A stretch of 9,880 bases of DNA, taken from JBKPIY01 sp046730475. Lineage in GTDB: Bacteria > Actinomycetota > Thermoleophilia > Solirubrobacterales > 70-9. The stretch lies in NCBI GenBank assembly GCA_046730475.1, contig JBKPIY010000068.1, positions 1 through 9,880 on the forward strand, given 5' to 3'. Shown piece by piece: positions 1-7,266 of this stretch (position 1 is its first letter; the number at the start of each line of letters is the position of its first letter). Position numbers and translations under genes: made by a program. A model generated the notes under the pieces. The model worked only from the letters and a program-made list of their open reading frames with translations, was not told the origin of the DNA and searched no databases.

Positions 1-213
1 GAAGCAGAGCCCCAGGAAGCCGAGGTCGCCGGCGCGCTTCAGCACCTCGCTCGGCCAGGTCGTCTCCTCCCACTCGTTGCGGTGGGGCCAGAGCTCCTTC
101 TGCACCCAGGCCTGCATCGACTCGCGCAGGTCTTCGTGCTCCTGCGTGAAGATCATGTGCTTGCGCTCGGCGCCGTGATCGGGCTTGATCACGGGGTCGG
201 TAGCGGTGGCCAC
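1..213 (-). CDS. acyl-CoA dehydrogenase, N-terminal part (cut by window edge)
   Basis: Only the first 71 codons are visible; the gene continues past the left edge. The translation starts MATATDPVIKPDHGAERKHM and then has the look of an acyl-CoA dehydrogenase N-terminal helical domain: FTQEHEDLRESMQAWVQKEL at about residues 22-41, WPHRNEWEE, and AGDLGFLGLCF at about 61-71, which in this family normally precedes a PEEYGG-type motif. Members are FAD enzymes that introduce the alpha-beta double bond into acyl-CoA esters and pass electrons to ETF. The active-site base and most of the FAD site lie outside the window, so substrate length or branching cannot be judged. The GTG start at 211-213 is chosen because AAGGAGG lies 9 bases upstream. 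A later in-frame ATG (residue 20) has no such site. The gene is divergent from P450 no. 1. Confidence 0.85.
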   Translation of the reverse strand, partial: MATATDPVIKPDHGAERKHMIFTQEHEDLRESMQAWVQKELWPHRNEWEETTWPSEVLKRAGDLGFLGLCF

Positions 214-222
214 AGCGGGTTC

Positions 223-229
223 CCTCCTT
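223..229 (-). promoter_or_regulatory. ribosome binding site of the acyl-CoA dehydrogenase
   Basis: The minus strand reads AAGGAGG here, a near-perfect anti-16S match, 9 bases before the GTG at 213. It fixes the start codon. It also contrasts with four other gene starts in the window that have no Shine-Dalgarno sequence. Confidence 0.85.
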
Positions 230-276
230 CCTGGGGACGCGAGCCGTCCGGGCCGAGTTGGCGCCCGGGAAAGTGA

Positions 277-305
277 ATAGTAGGACTTCCTACTTCTTAC
301 TGCAA
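277..305 (-). promoter_or_regulatory. predicted sigma70-type promoter of the acyl-CoA dehydrogenase
   Basis: On the minus strand, TTGCAG (305-300) is followed after exactly 17 bases by TACTAT (282-277). These match TTGACA and TATAAT at 4 of 6 positions each. Transcription would begin near 270 and leave a leader of about 57 bases that contains the AAGGAGG site. The -10 box and part of the spacer lie inside the inverted repeat at 279-294. Initiation has not been measured; this is a motif-based call. Confidence 0.6.
279..294. promoter_or_regulatory. inverted repeat, candidate operator over the acyl-CoA dehydrogenase promoter
   Basis: AGTAGGA-CT-TCCTACT is a perfect inverted repeat with 7-base arms and a 2-base centre. 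It covers part of the predicted -10 box and the downstream spacer of the acyl-CoA dehydrogenase promoter, where a dimeric repressor such as a TetR- or GntR-type regulator would block polymerase. No regulator gene lies in the window, and the motif does not match the KstR or FadR operator consensus sequences that I know. Confidence 0.55.
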
Positions 306-311
306 CTCCCC
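291..311 (-). promoter_or_regulatory. shared 21-base element, copy 1
   Basis: Read on the minus strand (toward the acyl-CoA dehydrogenase), this stretch contains TTGCAGTAAGAAGTA. It matches 17 of 21 bases of the element at 7267-7287, which is read toward the hydratase gene. In this copy the TTGCAG part also serves as the predicted -35 box. Two ARGAAGT half-units follow each other directly (AAGAAGT then AGGAAGT). It is probably a common regulator site or a conserved promoter core. Confidence 0.5.
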
Positions 312-330
312 ACCACCTTGCTTTCAGTGA

Positions 331-359
331 TTGTGAAGCCGGCGCTGAGCGCATACGAT
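331..359 (+). promoter_or_regulatory. predicted leaderless promoter of P450 no. 1
   Basis: TTGTGA (331-336), a 17-base spacer, then TACGAT (354-359), a TANNNT -10 box. The GTG at 368 follows after 8 bases, so the transcript would begin at or next to the start codon. No Shine-Dalgarno sequence precedes that GTG. The arrangement supports the upstream start of the P450 over the two alternatives at 398 and 404. Confidence 0.6.
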
Positions 360-367
360 CCGGCGCC

Positions 368-1738
368 GTGTCGGTCGCCGAGCGAAAGAGGGGCCCCGTG
401 GCGATGGAGGGAGAGGACCGTTTCAGCCGAAACCGGGGGCTGCCGCCGGGCCCCCGGGCGCCGGGGGTGGTGCAGACCCTCGGCTGGATGTACCGGCCGA
501 TCTCGCTGCTCGAGCGCTGCCGGGAGCGCTACGGGCCGATCTTCACCCTCCGGCTCGGTCCCGAGCGCAACGTGGTCCTGGTGGCCGAGCCCGACGCGGC
601 TCGGGACGTGCTGAGCGGTGACCCCGATGTCTATCGGGCCGGAGACGCGAACGGGATCCTCCGGCCGGTGGTGGGCCCGAGCTCGCTCCTGGTGCTCGAC
701 GGCGCCCGGCACCTGCGCCACCGCCGCACCCTGCTGCCGGCGTTCGGAGCGGAGCACGGCCGCGCGTTCGCCGACCGCGTCGCGGGCATCACCCGGGAGC
801 GCATGTCGCGCTGGCGGCCCGGCGAAACCCTCGAGCTCCAGGCAGAGATGGAGGCGATCTCCTTCGAGGTGATCCTGCAAGTCGCATTCGGAGCCGAGGA
901 TCGCGAGCGCGGCCGGCGCTTCCGCCGGCTGATCCCCGAGATGATGAGGCGCTGCAGCTCGCCGTTCACGCTCCTGCCCTACTTCCGGCACGAGCTCGCC
1001 GGGACCACGCCCTATGCCCGCTTGCGCCGCGTGCTCGACGAGCTCGATCAGCTCTTCTTCGCCGCGATCGCCGACCGCCGCCGCGAGGGGTCGGGCCCGG
1101 GGACAGACGTCCTCTCGCTGTTGGTGGGGGCGATCGACGAGCGGGGCCGGCCCCTTTCTGACCGCGAGATCCGCGACGAGTTGCTGTCGATGGTGATGGC
1201 CGGCTACGAGACCACCACCACAGCCCTCGCCTGGGCGATCGAGCGCCTGCTGCGCTCGCCGGCGGCGCTCGAGCGCCTACTGGCGGAGCTGGATGCCGGT
1301 GACGAGGAGTACCTCGACGCGGTCGTCAAGGAGACCCTGAGGGTGAGACCGGTCGTACCGGTGGTGGGGCGGAAGGTCCTGGAGGAGGTCGAGCTGGGGG
1401 GTTACCGGATCCCGGCCCGGTCGGTGCTGATGGTGTCGATCTACCTCCTCCATCGGGATCCCCTCCAGTACCGGGACCCCGACGAGTTTCGGCCGGAGCG
1501 ATTCCTCGACGGGGAGCAGGAGGGGGTCTGGATTCCGTTCGGGGGCGGCGTCCGCCGCTGCCTCGGTGCCAACTTCGCCCAGGCGGAGATGAAGGTCGTG
1601 CTCAGCACCGTGCTCGGCAGTGCCCGCCTACGGGCCAGCGGTCACAAGGCAGAGCGGGTGCGGAGGCGAAGGTTCACGTTTGCCCCTGCGGACGGCGCCC
1701 GGGCCGTGGTCGAGGACCCCGGAGCCGCTCCCTCCTGA
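368..1738 (+). CDS. cytochrome P450 no. 1 (CYP135/138/110-like)
   Basis: A 456-residue haem-thiolate monooxygenase, cytosolic, with no membrane anchor. It would use O2 and electrons from a redox partner that is not encoded here. The N-terminal proline-rich hinge LPPGPRAPG begins near residue 25. The I-helix motif AGYETT is at 278-283, with Glu-Thr as the acid-alcohol pair for O2 activation. The K-helix ETLR is at 322-325. RPERF follows, and the haem loop FGGGVRRCLG is at 391-400 with Cys398 as the axial ligand. All key residues are intact and the length is normal. The WIPFGGGVRRCLGA style resembles actinobacterial CYP135/138 and cyanobacterial CYP110 enzymes that act on fatty acids, terpenoids or steroids; the substrate here is unknown. 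The GTG at 368 fits a leaderless transcript. GTG 398 or ATG 404 are alternatives behind an AAGAGGGG stretch. The gene is divergent from the acyl-CoA dehydrogenase and paralogous to P450 no. 2. Confidence 0.95.
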   Translation: MSVAERKRGPVAMEGEDRFSRNRGLPPGPRAPGVVQTLGWMYRPISLLERCRERYGPIFTLRLGPERNVVLVAEPDAARDVLSGDPDVYRAGDANGILRPVVGPSSLLVLDGARHLRHRRTLLPAFGAEHGRAFADRVAGITRERMSRWRPGETLELQAEMEAISFEVILQVAFGAEDRERGRRFRRLIPEMMRRCSSPFTLLPYFRHELAGTTPYARLRRVLDELDQLFFAAIADRRREGSGPGTDVLSLLVGAIDERGRPLSDREIRDELLSMVMAGYETTTTALAWAIERLLRSPAALERLLAELDAGDEEYLDAVVKETLRVRPVVPVVGRKVLEEVELGGYRIPARSVLMVSIYLLHRDPLQYRDPDEFRPERFLDGEQEGVWIPFGGGVRRCLGANFAQAEMKVVLSTVLGSARLRASGHKAERVRRRRFTFAPADGARAVVEDPGAAPS

Positions 1739-1886
1739 ACGCCGACCTGCAACTTTCCGCCCGCAGCCCCCCGATGCCCGTCGAACAACTGTTGAGCCCG
1801 ACCGTGACACCCGCCTCCAACATTCGCTGGCGTTCACGCCTGGGCGCCCCAAACACCGACGTTTTTGTGGATGGAAAGGCCGAGCC
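1739..1886. other. intergenic gap between P450 no. 1 and the c-di-GMP gene
   Basis: 148 bases with no convincing promoter or terminator. A small inverted repeat, GGCG-TTCA-CGCC, sits within the run GGCGTTCACGCC around 1829-1840 but lacks a T-run. GGAAAGG at 1873-1879 is a plausible ribosome binding site for the next gene. Cotranscription from the P450 promoter is possible. Confidence 0.4.
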
Positions 1887-3614
1887 GTGAGAGGCATTGT
1901 TCGACGGCGTAGGATGCGCGGGCCTCGGCGACATAGGGGGGCGGACCGAGTCGAAGAGCCCCGAGAGCTGATCTCGGGGCGGATCGCGGCCGGACCGCTT
2001 GCGCAGGTGCAGGCGCTGCTGGCGCTGGGCGCCGCCATCAACGGCGCAGTTGCGACCTTGCTGCCCCATCCGCCGTACTACGACGTCGTCGGCCTCCTGT
2101 CCGTGCAGGTGTGCGCGCTCAGCTACGGCGGGATCGTGCTCCTCTTGCGCGACCGGATCTCGCTTCGCGTGCTGCGGCTTGGGAACCTGCTGGCGGCGGT
2201 GTTGACCACCTTCGCCGTTTACTTCAGCGGCGACAGCACCAGCGGGTACGCGATCTTCTACCTCTGGATCGGGTTCTACGTCTTCTACTACCCGGTCACC
2301 CGCCTCGAGGCGGGCATCAACCTCGCCTTTGGCGCTTTCTGCTACGCGATCGCGATCGCGATCACCCCGACGCCGCCGCCGAACGCCCCGCACACCGATG
2401 TCAGCTTCTTCTCGATCGTCGCCGGCACGCTCGCGACGGCGGGGCTCCTGCTCACCTACCTGCGCCAGCGCGTCGACCGTTTGATGATGAGGCTGGTCGA
2501 TGCCTCCCGCACCGACCCCCTGACCGAGCTACCGAACCGGGTCGGTCTCCAGCAGGCGCTCGAGCGCGAGCTGGAGCGGGCCCGTCCCGATCGGCGACGC
2601 CTGAGCCTGCTCCTGATCGACGTCGACAAGTTCAAGGCGATCAACGAGCGCTACGGGATCGGCGGCGGCGACCGCATCCTCCAAGAGCTGGCTGGGCTCC
2701 TCTCGAAATCATCGCGCCTGATCGATACCGTTGCCCGCACGGGCGGCGAGGAGTTTGCGGTGCTGTTGCCGGAGACCGACCACCACGGCGCCTTCCTGGT
2801 CGCCGAGAAGCTGCTGTCGAGGGTGCGCGGCTCTCTGCTCAACTTCGCCGACGCCTCGATCACCGCGTCCTCGGGGGTGGCGACGTTCCCCACCCACGCC
2901 AAGGACGCCGCCGAGCTGATGGCGACCGCCGACCGGGCGCTATACGCCGCCAAGGCGCTCGGTCGCGACCGCGCGGTGATCTACAGCCCGAAGGTGACCA
3001 GCACGGTTGGCGCCCTCGCGGGGCAGCGGAGCGTCGAAAGCCAGGCGCAGCTCGCGACCGTCCTTAGCCTGGCGGAGGCTCTGGACCAGCGCGACACGGG
3101 CACGGCCAAGCACAGCCAGACGGTGGGCTTGCTGTGCGAGACGATGGCGCGGGAGCTGGGCCTTGACGAGCCGCGGGTCCAGCGGGTGAGGCTGGCCGGC
3201 ATCCTCCACGACATCGGCAAGATCGGGGTCCCCGATTCGATCCTGCGCAAGCCGGGCCCGCTCACCGGCGAGGAGCAGGCCCAGATGCGCCGCCACCCTG
3301 AGCTCGGCGCTCGCATCCTCTCCAGCGGCGAGCTCGACGACCTGCGTGGGTGGATCCTCGCTCACCACGAGCGCCCCGACGGCAAGGGGTATCCGTTGGG
3401 TCTGAAGTCAGGGAGGATTCCGCTCGAGGCTTCGATTCTCGCCGTCGGGGACGCCTACGAGGCGATGACCAGCGACCGCATCTACAGGCTGGCGATCGGG
3501 CCGGCGGCTGCGCGAGAGGAGCTGCGCAAGAACGCCGGCACCCAGTTCGACGCCAGGGTGGTGGACGCGCTGGTGCGCGCCCTCGAGCGGGAGTCGATCG
3601 AGCTCAAGCTCTGA
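1887..3614 (+). CDS. membrane GGDEF / HD-GYP hybrid protein (c-di-GMP turnover)
   Basis: About 575 residues from the GTG at 1887. Residues about 40-192 form six hydrophobic helices, an integral membrane sensor that I cannot assign to a named MASE type. The GGDEF domain spans about 208-368, with DPLTELPNR, IDVDKFKAIN, and GGEEF at 286-290. An intact inhibitory I-site RLID (277-280) lies five residues upstream of it, so product-inhibited c-di-GMP synthesis is expected. The HD-GYP phosphodiesterase domain spans about 386-575: HDIGKIGVPDSIL (His441-Asp442), HPELGARIL, HHERPDGKGYP (493-503) and DAYEAMTSDRIYR, so its metal-binding and GYP motifs are present. Both domains look catalytically competent, so the net direction must be set by the sensor. 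The start is uncertain: GTG 1887 has GGAAAGG 7 bases upstream; ATG 1914 and GTG 2007 are alternatives. The end overlaps the convergent transporter gene by 11 bases. Confidence 0.9.
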   Translation: MRGIVRRRRMRGPRRHRGADRVEEPRELISGRIAAGPLAQVQALLALGAAINGAVATLLPHPPYYDVVGLLSVQVCALSYGGIVLLLRDRISLRVLRLGNLLAAVLTTFAVYFSGDSTSGYAIFYLWIGFYVFYYPVTRLEAGINLAFGAFCYAIAIAITPTPPPNAPHTDVSFFSIVAGTLATAGLLLTYLRQRVDRLMMRLVDASRTDPLTELPNRVGLQQALERELERARPDRRRLSLLLIDVDKFKAINERYGIGGGDRILQELAGLLSKSSRLIDTVARTGGEEFAVLLPETDHHGAFLVAEKLLSRVRGSLLNFADASITASSGVATFPTHAKDAAELMATADRALYAAKALGRDRAVIYSPKVTSTVGALAGQRSVESQAQLATVLSLAEALDQRDTGTAKHSQTVGLLCETMARELGLDEPRVQRVRLAGILHDIGKIGVPDSILRKPGPLTGEEQAQMRRHPELGARILSSGELDDLRGWILAHHERPDGKGYPLGLKSGRIPLEASILAVGDAYEAMTSDRIYRLAIGPAAAREELRKNAGTQFDARVVDALVRALERESIELKL

Positions 3615-5679
3615 CCCGGCCGAGCCCGCGCGCCGGCGCCGGCGTCCACCAGGTCGTGCGCCCGCAGAGCCGCATCAGGGCGGGCAGCAGCAGGGTCCGT
3701 ACCACGGCGGCGTCGACCAGCACCGCGATCGAGACGCCGACCGCGACCTCCTTGATGAAGATCATCTCCGAGAAGATGAACGATCCCATCGCGACCGCGA
3801 ACAGGAGCGCCGCCGCGGTGATGATGCGTCCGGTGCGCTCGAGGCCGATCGCGATCGCACCCGAATCGTCGTAGCCATCCTCGCGGGCCTCGGCGACCCG
3901 CGAGATCAGGAAGAGCCCGTAGTCGGTCGAGAGGCCGAAGACGACGGCGAACAGCAGAACCGGCACCGAGAGGTCGAGCGCGCCGACGCCCGTGTAGGAG
4001 AGGACGGACTCGAGCCGTTGGTCCTGGAACACCAGCACCAGGACACCGAAGGCGACGCTGAGCGTGAGCGTGTTGCAGATCACGGCCAGCAGCGGCAGCA
4101 CCACGGACCCGGTCATCAACACCAGGGCGATCGTGGTCGCCGCCAGCACGATCGCCAGGGCCTCCGGGAGATGGTCGCGGAGGCTGGCGCGCTGGTCGAT
4201 CAGCTCCGCGGTACCGCCGGTGACCAGGGCGGGGCCACCCCAGTCGAGCGACCGGGTCACCTTCACGAGCTCGACGGCCTGATCGGAATAGGGCGGGGCC
4301 CTGGTCTCGACTGCCACCACGGTCGCCGAGCCCACCCTCCGCGGCTGCCCCACCTTGGCGATCCCGCCCGTCCCGGACAGGCCGCCCACCGTTGCCTCGA
4401 TCGAGCGCTTCCGTTCGACGCCGCGGGGCAGCACGACGAGCACCGTCGCCGAGGGGTCGCTCCGGAAGCGCTTCCGGACGAGGTCGTCGACCACCCGGGC
4501 GCTGTGGCGGTCGCTCAGGGTGCCGGCGTCGGCGCGCGTCAGGTGCACGCGCAGGAAGGGAAGGCCGACGATCAGCATCATCGCGGCGACCGCGCTCGCA
4601 ATCGGCAGAGGCCACCGCAGCACCACCCGGGCGAGGCTCCGCCACCGGGTCGATGTCTTCCGCCGCTGCAGGGCGGCCGGCGCGAGCGCGTTGACGCGGT
4701 CGCCGAGGAGGGCGAGGACGGCCGGCAAGATCAAGATCACCACGGCCGCCGACAGGATCACGACCAGCGCGCAGGCGATCCCGCTCGAGTAGAGGAAGCG
4801 CTGCGGGAACACGACCAGGGATCCGGCGGCGGCGGCGACGATCGCGGCGCTGAAACAGACCATTCGCCCCACCGCCCCCAGGGTGTCGCGCAGGGCCACC
4901 CCCGAGGGACCCGAGCGGACGAGCTCCTCGCGATAGCGCGAGACCATGAACAAGCTGTAGTCGATCGCGAGCCCCAGCCCGAGCACGGTGACGACGTTGA
5001 GGGCGAAGACGTCGATCACGATCACCTCCGAGAGCAGCCGGAGCCCGGCCAGGGTGAAGATGATCGACAGCCCGCCGACAAGCAGGGGGAGGAGGGCCGC
5101 GACCAGGCCGCGGAAGACGACGAAGGAGATCAGCAGCAGTAGAGGTGACGCATAGAGCTCGATCCTGCGAACCTCATCCTCGGTCGTCTGATTGAGCTGG
5201 TGGGCGGCGACGGCGATGCCGCCGGCCTCGATCCTGCCGCGCCCAGAGAACCTCGCCTCGACCCGCTCGCCGACATCCGCCGGGTTGTCGACGGAGGCTC
5301 GCAGGATGCCCTGGATCAAGGCGAGCTTCCCATCCATGGACACGAACGGACCCCTCGCCGTGGGCGCGATCGCGCGAGCGACGCCCTTGATCGCGCCCAG
5401 CTCGCGCGCGATCCGGTTGACGGCCGCGCGTCCGGCCGCCGTATCGACGGGGTGCTTCGGCCTCGCCAGCAGGAGGACCTCCGGCAGGGCCTGCTCGCCG
5501 CTCGCCCGCTCGATCAGATCCTGCGCCCTCGAGCTTTCGGAGCCAGGGTCGTTGAAGCCGAACGGCTGTGCCCGCCCGAAGACGGTGCTCCCGGCCGCTC
5601 CAGCGCCGACGGCCAAGGCGAGGGCGACGACCACGATCGCGCGCCGGTGGAGGAAGGAGACGTGACCTACTGCCCTCAC
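3604..5679 (-). CDS. MMPL/RND-family membrane transporter
   Basis: A 691-residue inner-membrane protein with the MmpL/RND layout. TM1 is at about 14-34, followed by a periplasmic porter loop (about 35-174), a block of TM2-6 (about 175-326), TM7 (about 357-376), a second loop (about 377-503), then TM8-12. The proton-relay signatures are both intact: AIDYSLF with Asp240-Tyr241 in TM4 and STDYGLF with Asp586-Tyr587 in TM10, equivalent to the Asp-Tyr pairs of mycobacterial MmpL3. The family exports lipids, glycolipids or small hydrophobic molecules using proton motive force. The protein is shorter than mycobacterial MmpL proteins and has no long cytoplasmic tail. The GTG at 5677-5679 sits 6 bases after TAGGTT with no Shine-Dalgarno sequence. 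P450 no. 2 ends 51 bases upstream on the same strand, so an oxidised lipid or terpenoid is a reasonable guess for the cargo, or for the toxic compound expelled. The cargo itself cannot be read from sequence. Confidence 0.93.
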   Translation of the reverse strand: MRAVGHVSFLHRRAIVVVALALAVGAGAAGSTVFGRAQPFGFNDPGSESSRAQDLIERASGEQALPEVLLLARPKHPVDTAAGRAAVNRIARELGAIKGVARAIAPTARGPFVSMDGKLALIQGILRASVDNPADVGERVEARFSGRGRIEAGGIAVAAHQLNQTTEDEVRRIELYASPLLLLISFVVFRGLVAALLPLLVGGLSIIFTLAGLRLLSEVIVIDVFALNVVTVLGLGLAIDYSLFMVSRYREELVRSGPSGVALRDTLGAVGRMVCFSAAIVAAAAGSLVVFPQRFLYSSGIACALVVILSAAVVILILPAVLALLGDRVNALAPAALQRRKTSTRWRSLARVVLRWPLPIASAVAAMMLIVGLPFLRVHLTRADAGTLSDRHSARVVDDLVRKRFRSDPSATVLVVLPRGVERKRSIEATVGGLSGTGGIAKVGQPRRVGSATVVAVETRAPPYSDQAVELVKVTRSLDWGGPALVTGGTAELIDQRASLRDHLPEALAIVLAATTIALVLMTGSVVLPLLAVICNTLTLSVAFGVLVLVFQDQRLESVLSYTGVGALDLSVPVLLFAVVFGLSTDYGLFLISRVAEAREDGYDDSGAIAIGLERTGRIITAAALLFAVAMGSFIFSEMIFIKEVAVGVSIAVLVDAAVVRTLLLPALMRLCGRTTWWTPAPARGLGRVRA

Positions 5680-5685
5680 CTGGAC

Positions 5686-5691
5686 AACCTA
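5686..5691 (-). promoter_or_regulatory. possible internal leaderless promoter (-10) of the transporter
   Basis: The minus strand reads TAGGTT, 6 bases before the GTG at 5679. A weak -35 candidate, TTCGCA (5715-5710), lies 18 bases upstream. If real, the transporter can be expressed separately from P450 no. 2. The -10 overlaps one arm of the inverted repeat at 5689-5734. Confidence 0.4.
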
Positions 5692-5734
5692 ACCGCGCCG
5701 TTTTCGGCGTGCGAAGAAGCGCGAGAGCGGTTAG
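5689..5734. repeat. 8-base inverted repeat enclosing a hairpin, between P450 no. 2 and the transporter
   Basis: CTAACCGC (5689-5696) and GCGGTTAG (5727-5734) are perfect reverse complements 30 bases apart. Inside lies CGCCG-TTTT-CGGCG (5696-5709), a second hairpin. One outer arm contains the stop codon of P450 no. 2 (5731-5733) and the other overlaps the TAGGTT box of the transporter. There is no terminal T-run, so it is not a standard intrinsic terminator. An attenuator, RNA-processing site or protein-binding site is possible. Confidence 0.5.
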
Positions 5735-7203
5735 CTGGGCTGCCGCTCCAATTGCGACCGCTCCGATCCGGTCAGGCCGGCGAGCAGGTCGTCGAGCGGG
5801 TGGCCGGGGCGATGCGTGCTGGAGCGCGGCCCCTCGACCCGGACCCGCACCCCGGTGTCCGGGACGATGATTGCGCCCTCTGCGCGGGTTCGCTCGACGG
5901 TCTCCTTGAGCGGCGTCAGGTTGACTCGCGAGAGGATCGTCTGCAGCGCGACTCGCATCTCGAGCAGAGCGAACGGCGCTCCGAGGCAGCGTCGCACGCC
6001 ACCACCGAAGGGGATCCACATGTACGCCGGGGGCTTGGAGTCGAGGAAGCGCTCGGGCCGGAACTCGTTCGGCCGCTCGAAGACCTCCGGGTCGCGCTGG
6101 ATCAGGCTCATCGGGGTCCACACCCGGACCCCGTCCGGGATCCGCCATGGGCCCAGCTCCACTGTGCGGGCGGTGACCCTGCCGGCGGCGATCACCGGCG
6201 GCCGCAGCCGGAGCACCTCCTTGATCGCCGCGTCCGTATAGGAGGAGTCTCCGATCGCCGTCTCCGCGATGATCCGGTAGACCGTGCCAGGTCGGTGGAG
6301 CACCAGGTCGAACGTCCACGCCAGCGCCGTGGCGGTCGTCTCGCTGCCGGCCACGATCAGGGTGACCATCTCGTCGCGGATTTCCTCGTCGCTGAGGGCA
6401 GCGCCGTCGTCGAAGCGGGCCTCGATCAGCATGGAGAGGACGTCGTCGCCGGCCCGGCCCGCCGCCATCGCCTCGCGGTGCGCCGCGATCTCCTCGTAGA
6501 GCAGGCGGTCGAGGCGTCGGCGGCGGCGCAGGAAGTAGGCCCAGGGCGAGATCGGCCCAAGGTCGTGGCGGACCCAGTTTCCGACCGCGCAGAGGGACAT
6601 CATCGCCATCAGGTCCTCGGACGCCTTGGTCAAAGCGGCGGTCCGCTCGCGGTCGGTGATTCCCATCAGGACCTCGAACAGGAAGTCCATGGTCAGCCGG
6701 TACATCTCGGGGTGAAGCTCGACCTCCTCGCCCGTCCCCCAGCGCTCCAGGGCGCGGTCGCAGGCGGCGCGGAACCCGGACTCGACGCCCTCGAGGGCGC
6801 TGCCGTGGAAGCGAGGGAGCAGCAGCTTGCGCCGCTGCAGATGCGCCTGCCCGTCGAGGCCGGTGACCGAGCGGGTGCCGAAGATCGGCTTGACCAGGTT
6901 CCCCGCCGGGCTCAGCGGCATCTCGTCGTCGCGGGCGAACACCTCCTTGATCAGGTCCGGGTCGGTGACCCAAACCGTGCGGCCGAAGCCGAGGATGTTG
7001 ATCGTCACCGAGCCGCCCTCGGCGTGGTCGCGCTGGCACTGCTCCAGGAAGGTGAAGGGGTCGCGGACGAAGCGGAGCGTCTGGAGGAGGAGCGGCGAGC
7101 TCGGACCGGGAGGGAGGCGAATCTCGCGATCCCGTTTCAGTGGACGGGGCGCGCGGTGGGTCTGGACACCGGCTGGACGCCGGTCCACCGTCTTCGCTTC
7201 CAT
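5731..7203 (-). CDS. cytochrome P450 no. 2 (CYP135/138/110-like)
   Basis: A 490-residue soluble P450, paralogous to P450 no. 1. The proline hinge LPPGPSSPLL begins at residue 30. The I-helix AGSETT is at 285-290 (Glu-Thr pair), the K-helix EVLR at 329-332, then FRPERFLD at about 381-388, and the haem loop FGGGVRRCLG at 399-408 with Cys406 as ligand. All core motifs are present. Compared with P450 no. 1 it has a longer polar N-terminus and a tail of about 30 residues after the usual end of the fold (from about 460), rich in charged residues and of no recognisable function. The ATG at 7201-7203 lies 8 bases after a -10 box and lacks a Shine-Dalgarno sequence. No ferredoxin or reductase gene is nearby. 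It is divergent from the hydratase gene and followed after 51 bases by the MMPL transporter, probably in one transcript. Substrate unknown. Confidence 0.95.
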   Translation of the reverse strand: MEAKTVDRRPAGVQTHRAPRPLKRDREIRLPPGPSSPLLLQTLRFVRDPFTFLEQCQRDHAEGGSVTINILGFGRTVWVTDPDLIKEVFARDDEMPLSPAGNLVKPIFGTRSVTGLDGQAHLQRRKLLLPRFHGSALEGVESGFRAACDRALERWGTGEEVELHPEMYRLTMDFLFEVLMGITDRERTAALTKASEDLMAMMSLCAVGNWVRHDLGPISPWAYFLRRRRRLDRLLYEEIAAHREAMAAGRAGDDVLSMLIEARFDDGAALSDEEIRDEMVTLIVAGSETTATALAWTFDLVLHRPGTVYRIIAETAIGDSSYTDAAIKEVLRLRPPVIAAGRVTARTVELGPWRIPDGVRVWTPMSLIQRDPEVFERPNEFRPERFLDSKPPAYMWIPFGGGVRRCLGAPFALLEMRVALQTILSRVNLTPLKETVERTRAEGAIIVPDTGVRVRVEGPRSSTHRPGHPLDDLLAGLTGSERSQLERQPS

Positions 7204-7211
7204 TGCTACAC

Positions 7212-7240
7212 ATTAACCGGCAGGGATGAACATGTGTCTA
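7212..7240 (-). promoter_or_regulatory. predicted leaderless promoter of P450 no. 2
   Basis: On the minus strand TAGACA (7240-7235) matches TTGACA at 5 of 6 positions. After 17 bases comes GTTAAT (7217-7212), with TAATGT as an alternative register. The ATG follows 8 bases later, so transcription would begin at or near the start codon. Confidence 0.6.
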
Positions 7241-7266
7241 GTCCCCCCTCATTTGTTTTCGCGGGA

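Noticed and set aside
1620..1886. Upstream extension of the c-di-GMP gene into P450 no. 1
   Set aside because: The frame is open only because of GC bias; it would overlap the P450 by more than 110 bases and adds residues with no domain. GTG 1887 has a possible ribosome binding site.
2346..2363. GCGATC repeated three times
   Set aside because: It encodes Ala-Ile repeats inside a predicted membrane helix; a short in-frame repeat, not a regulatory array.
3631..3642. GC-rich palindromes CGCCGGCG / CCGGCGCCGG as a terminator
   Set aside because: They lie within transporter codons for a Pro/Ala-rich tail and have no T-run on either strand.
4018..5142. Plus-strand open frame opposite the transporter
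   Set aside because: The translation is an Asp/His/Gln/Arg-rich shadow of the hydrophobic transporter codons.
5174..7213. Minus-strand frame bridging P450 no. 2 and the transporter
   Set aside because: It is out of frame with both recognised proteins and has a low-complexity Pro/Arg/Gly translation; not a fusion gene.
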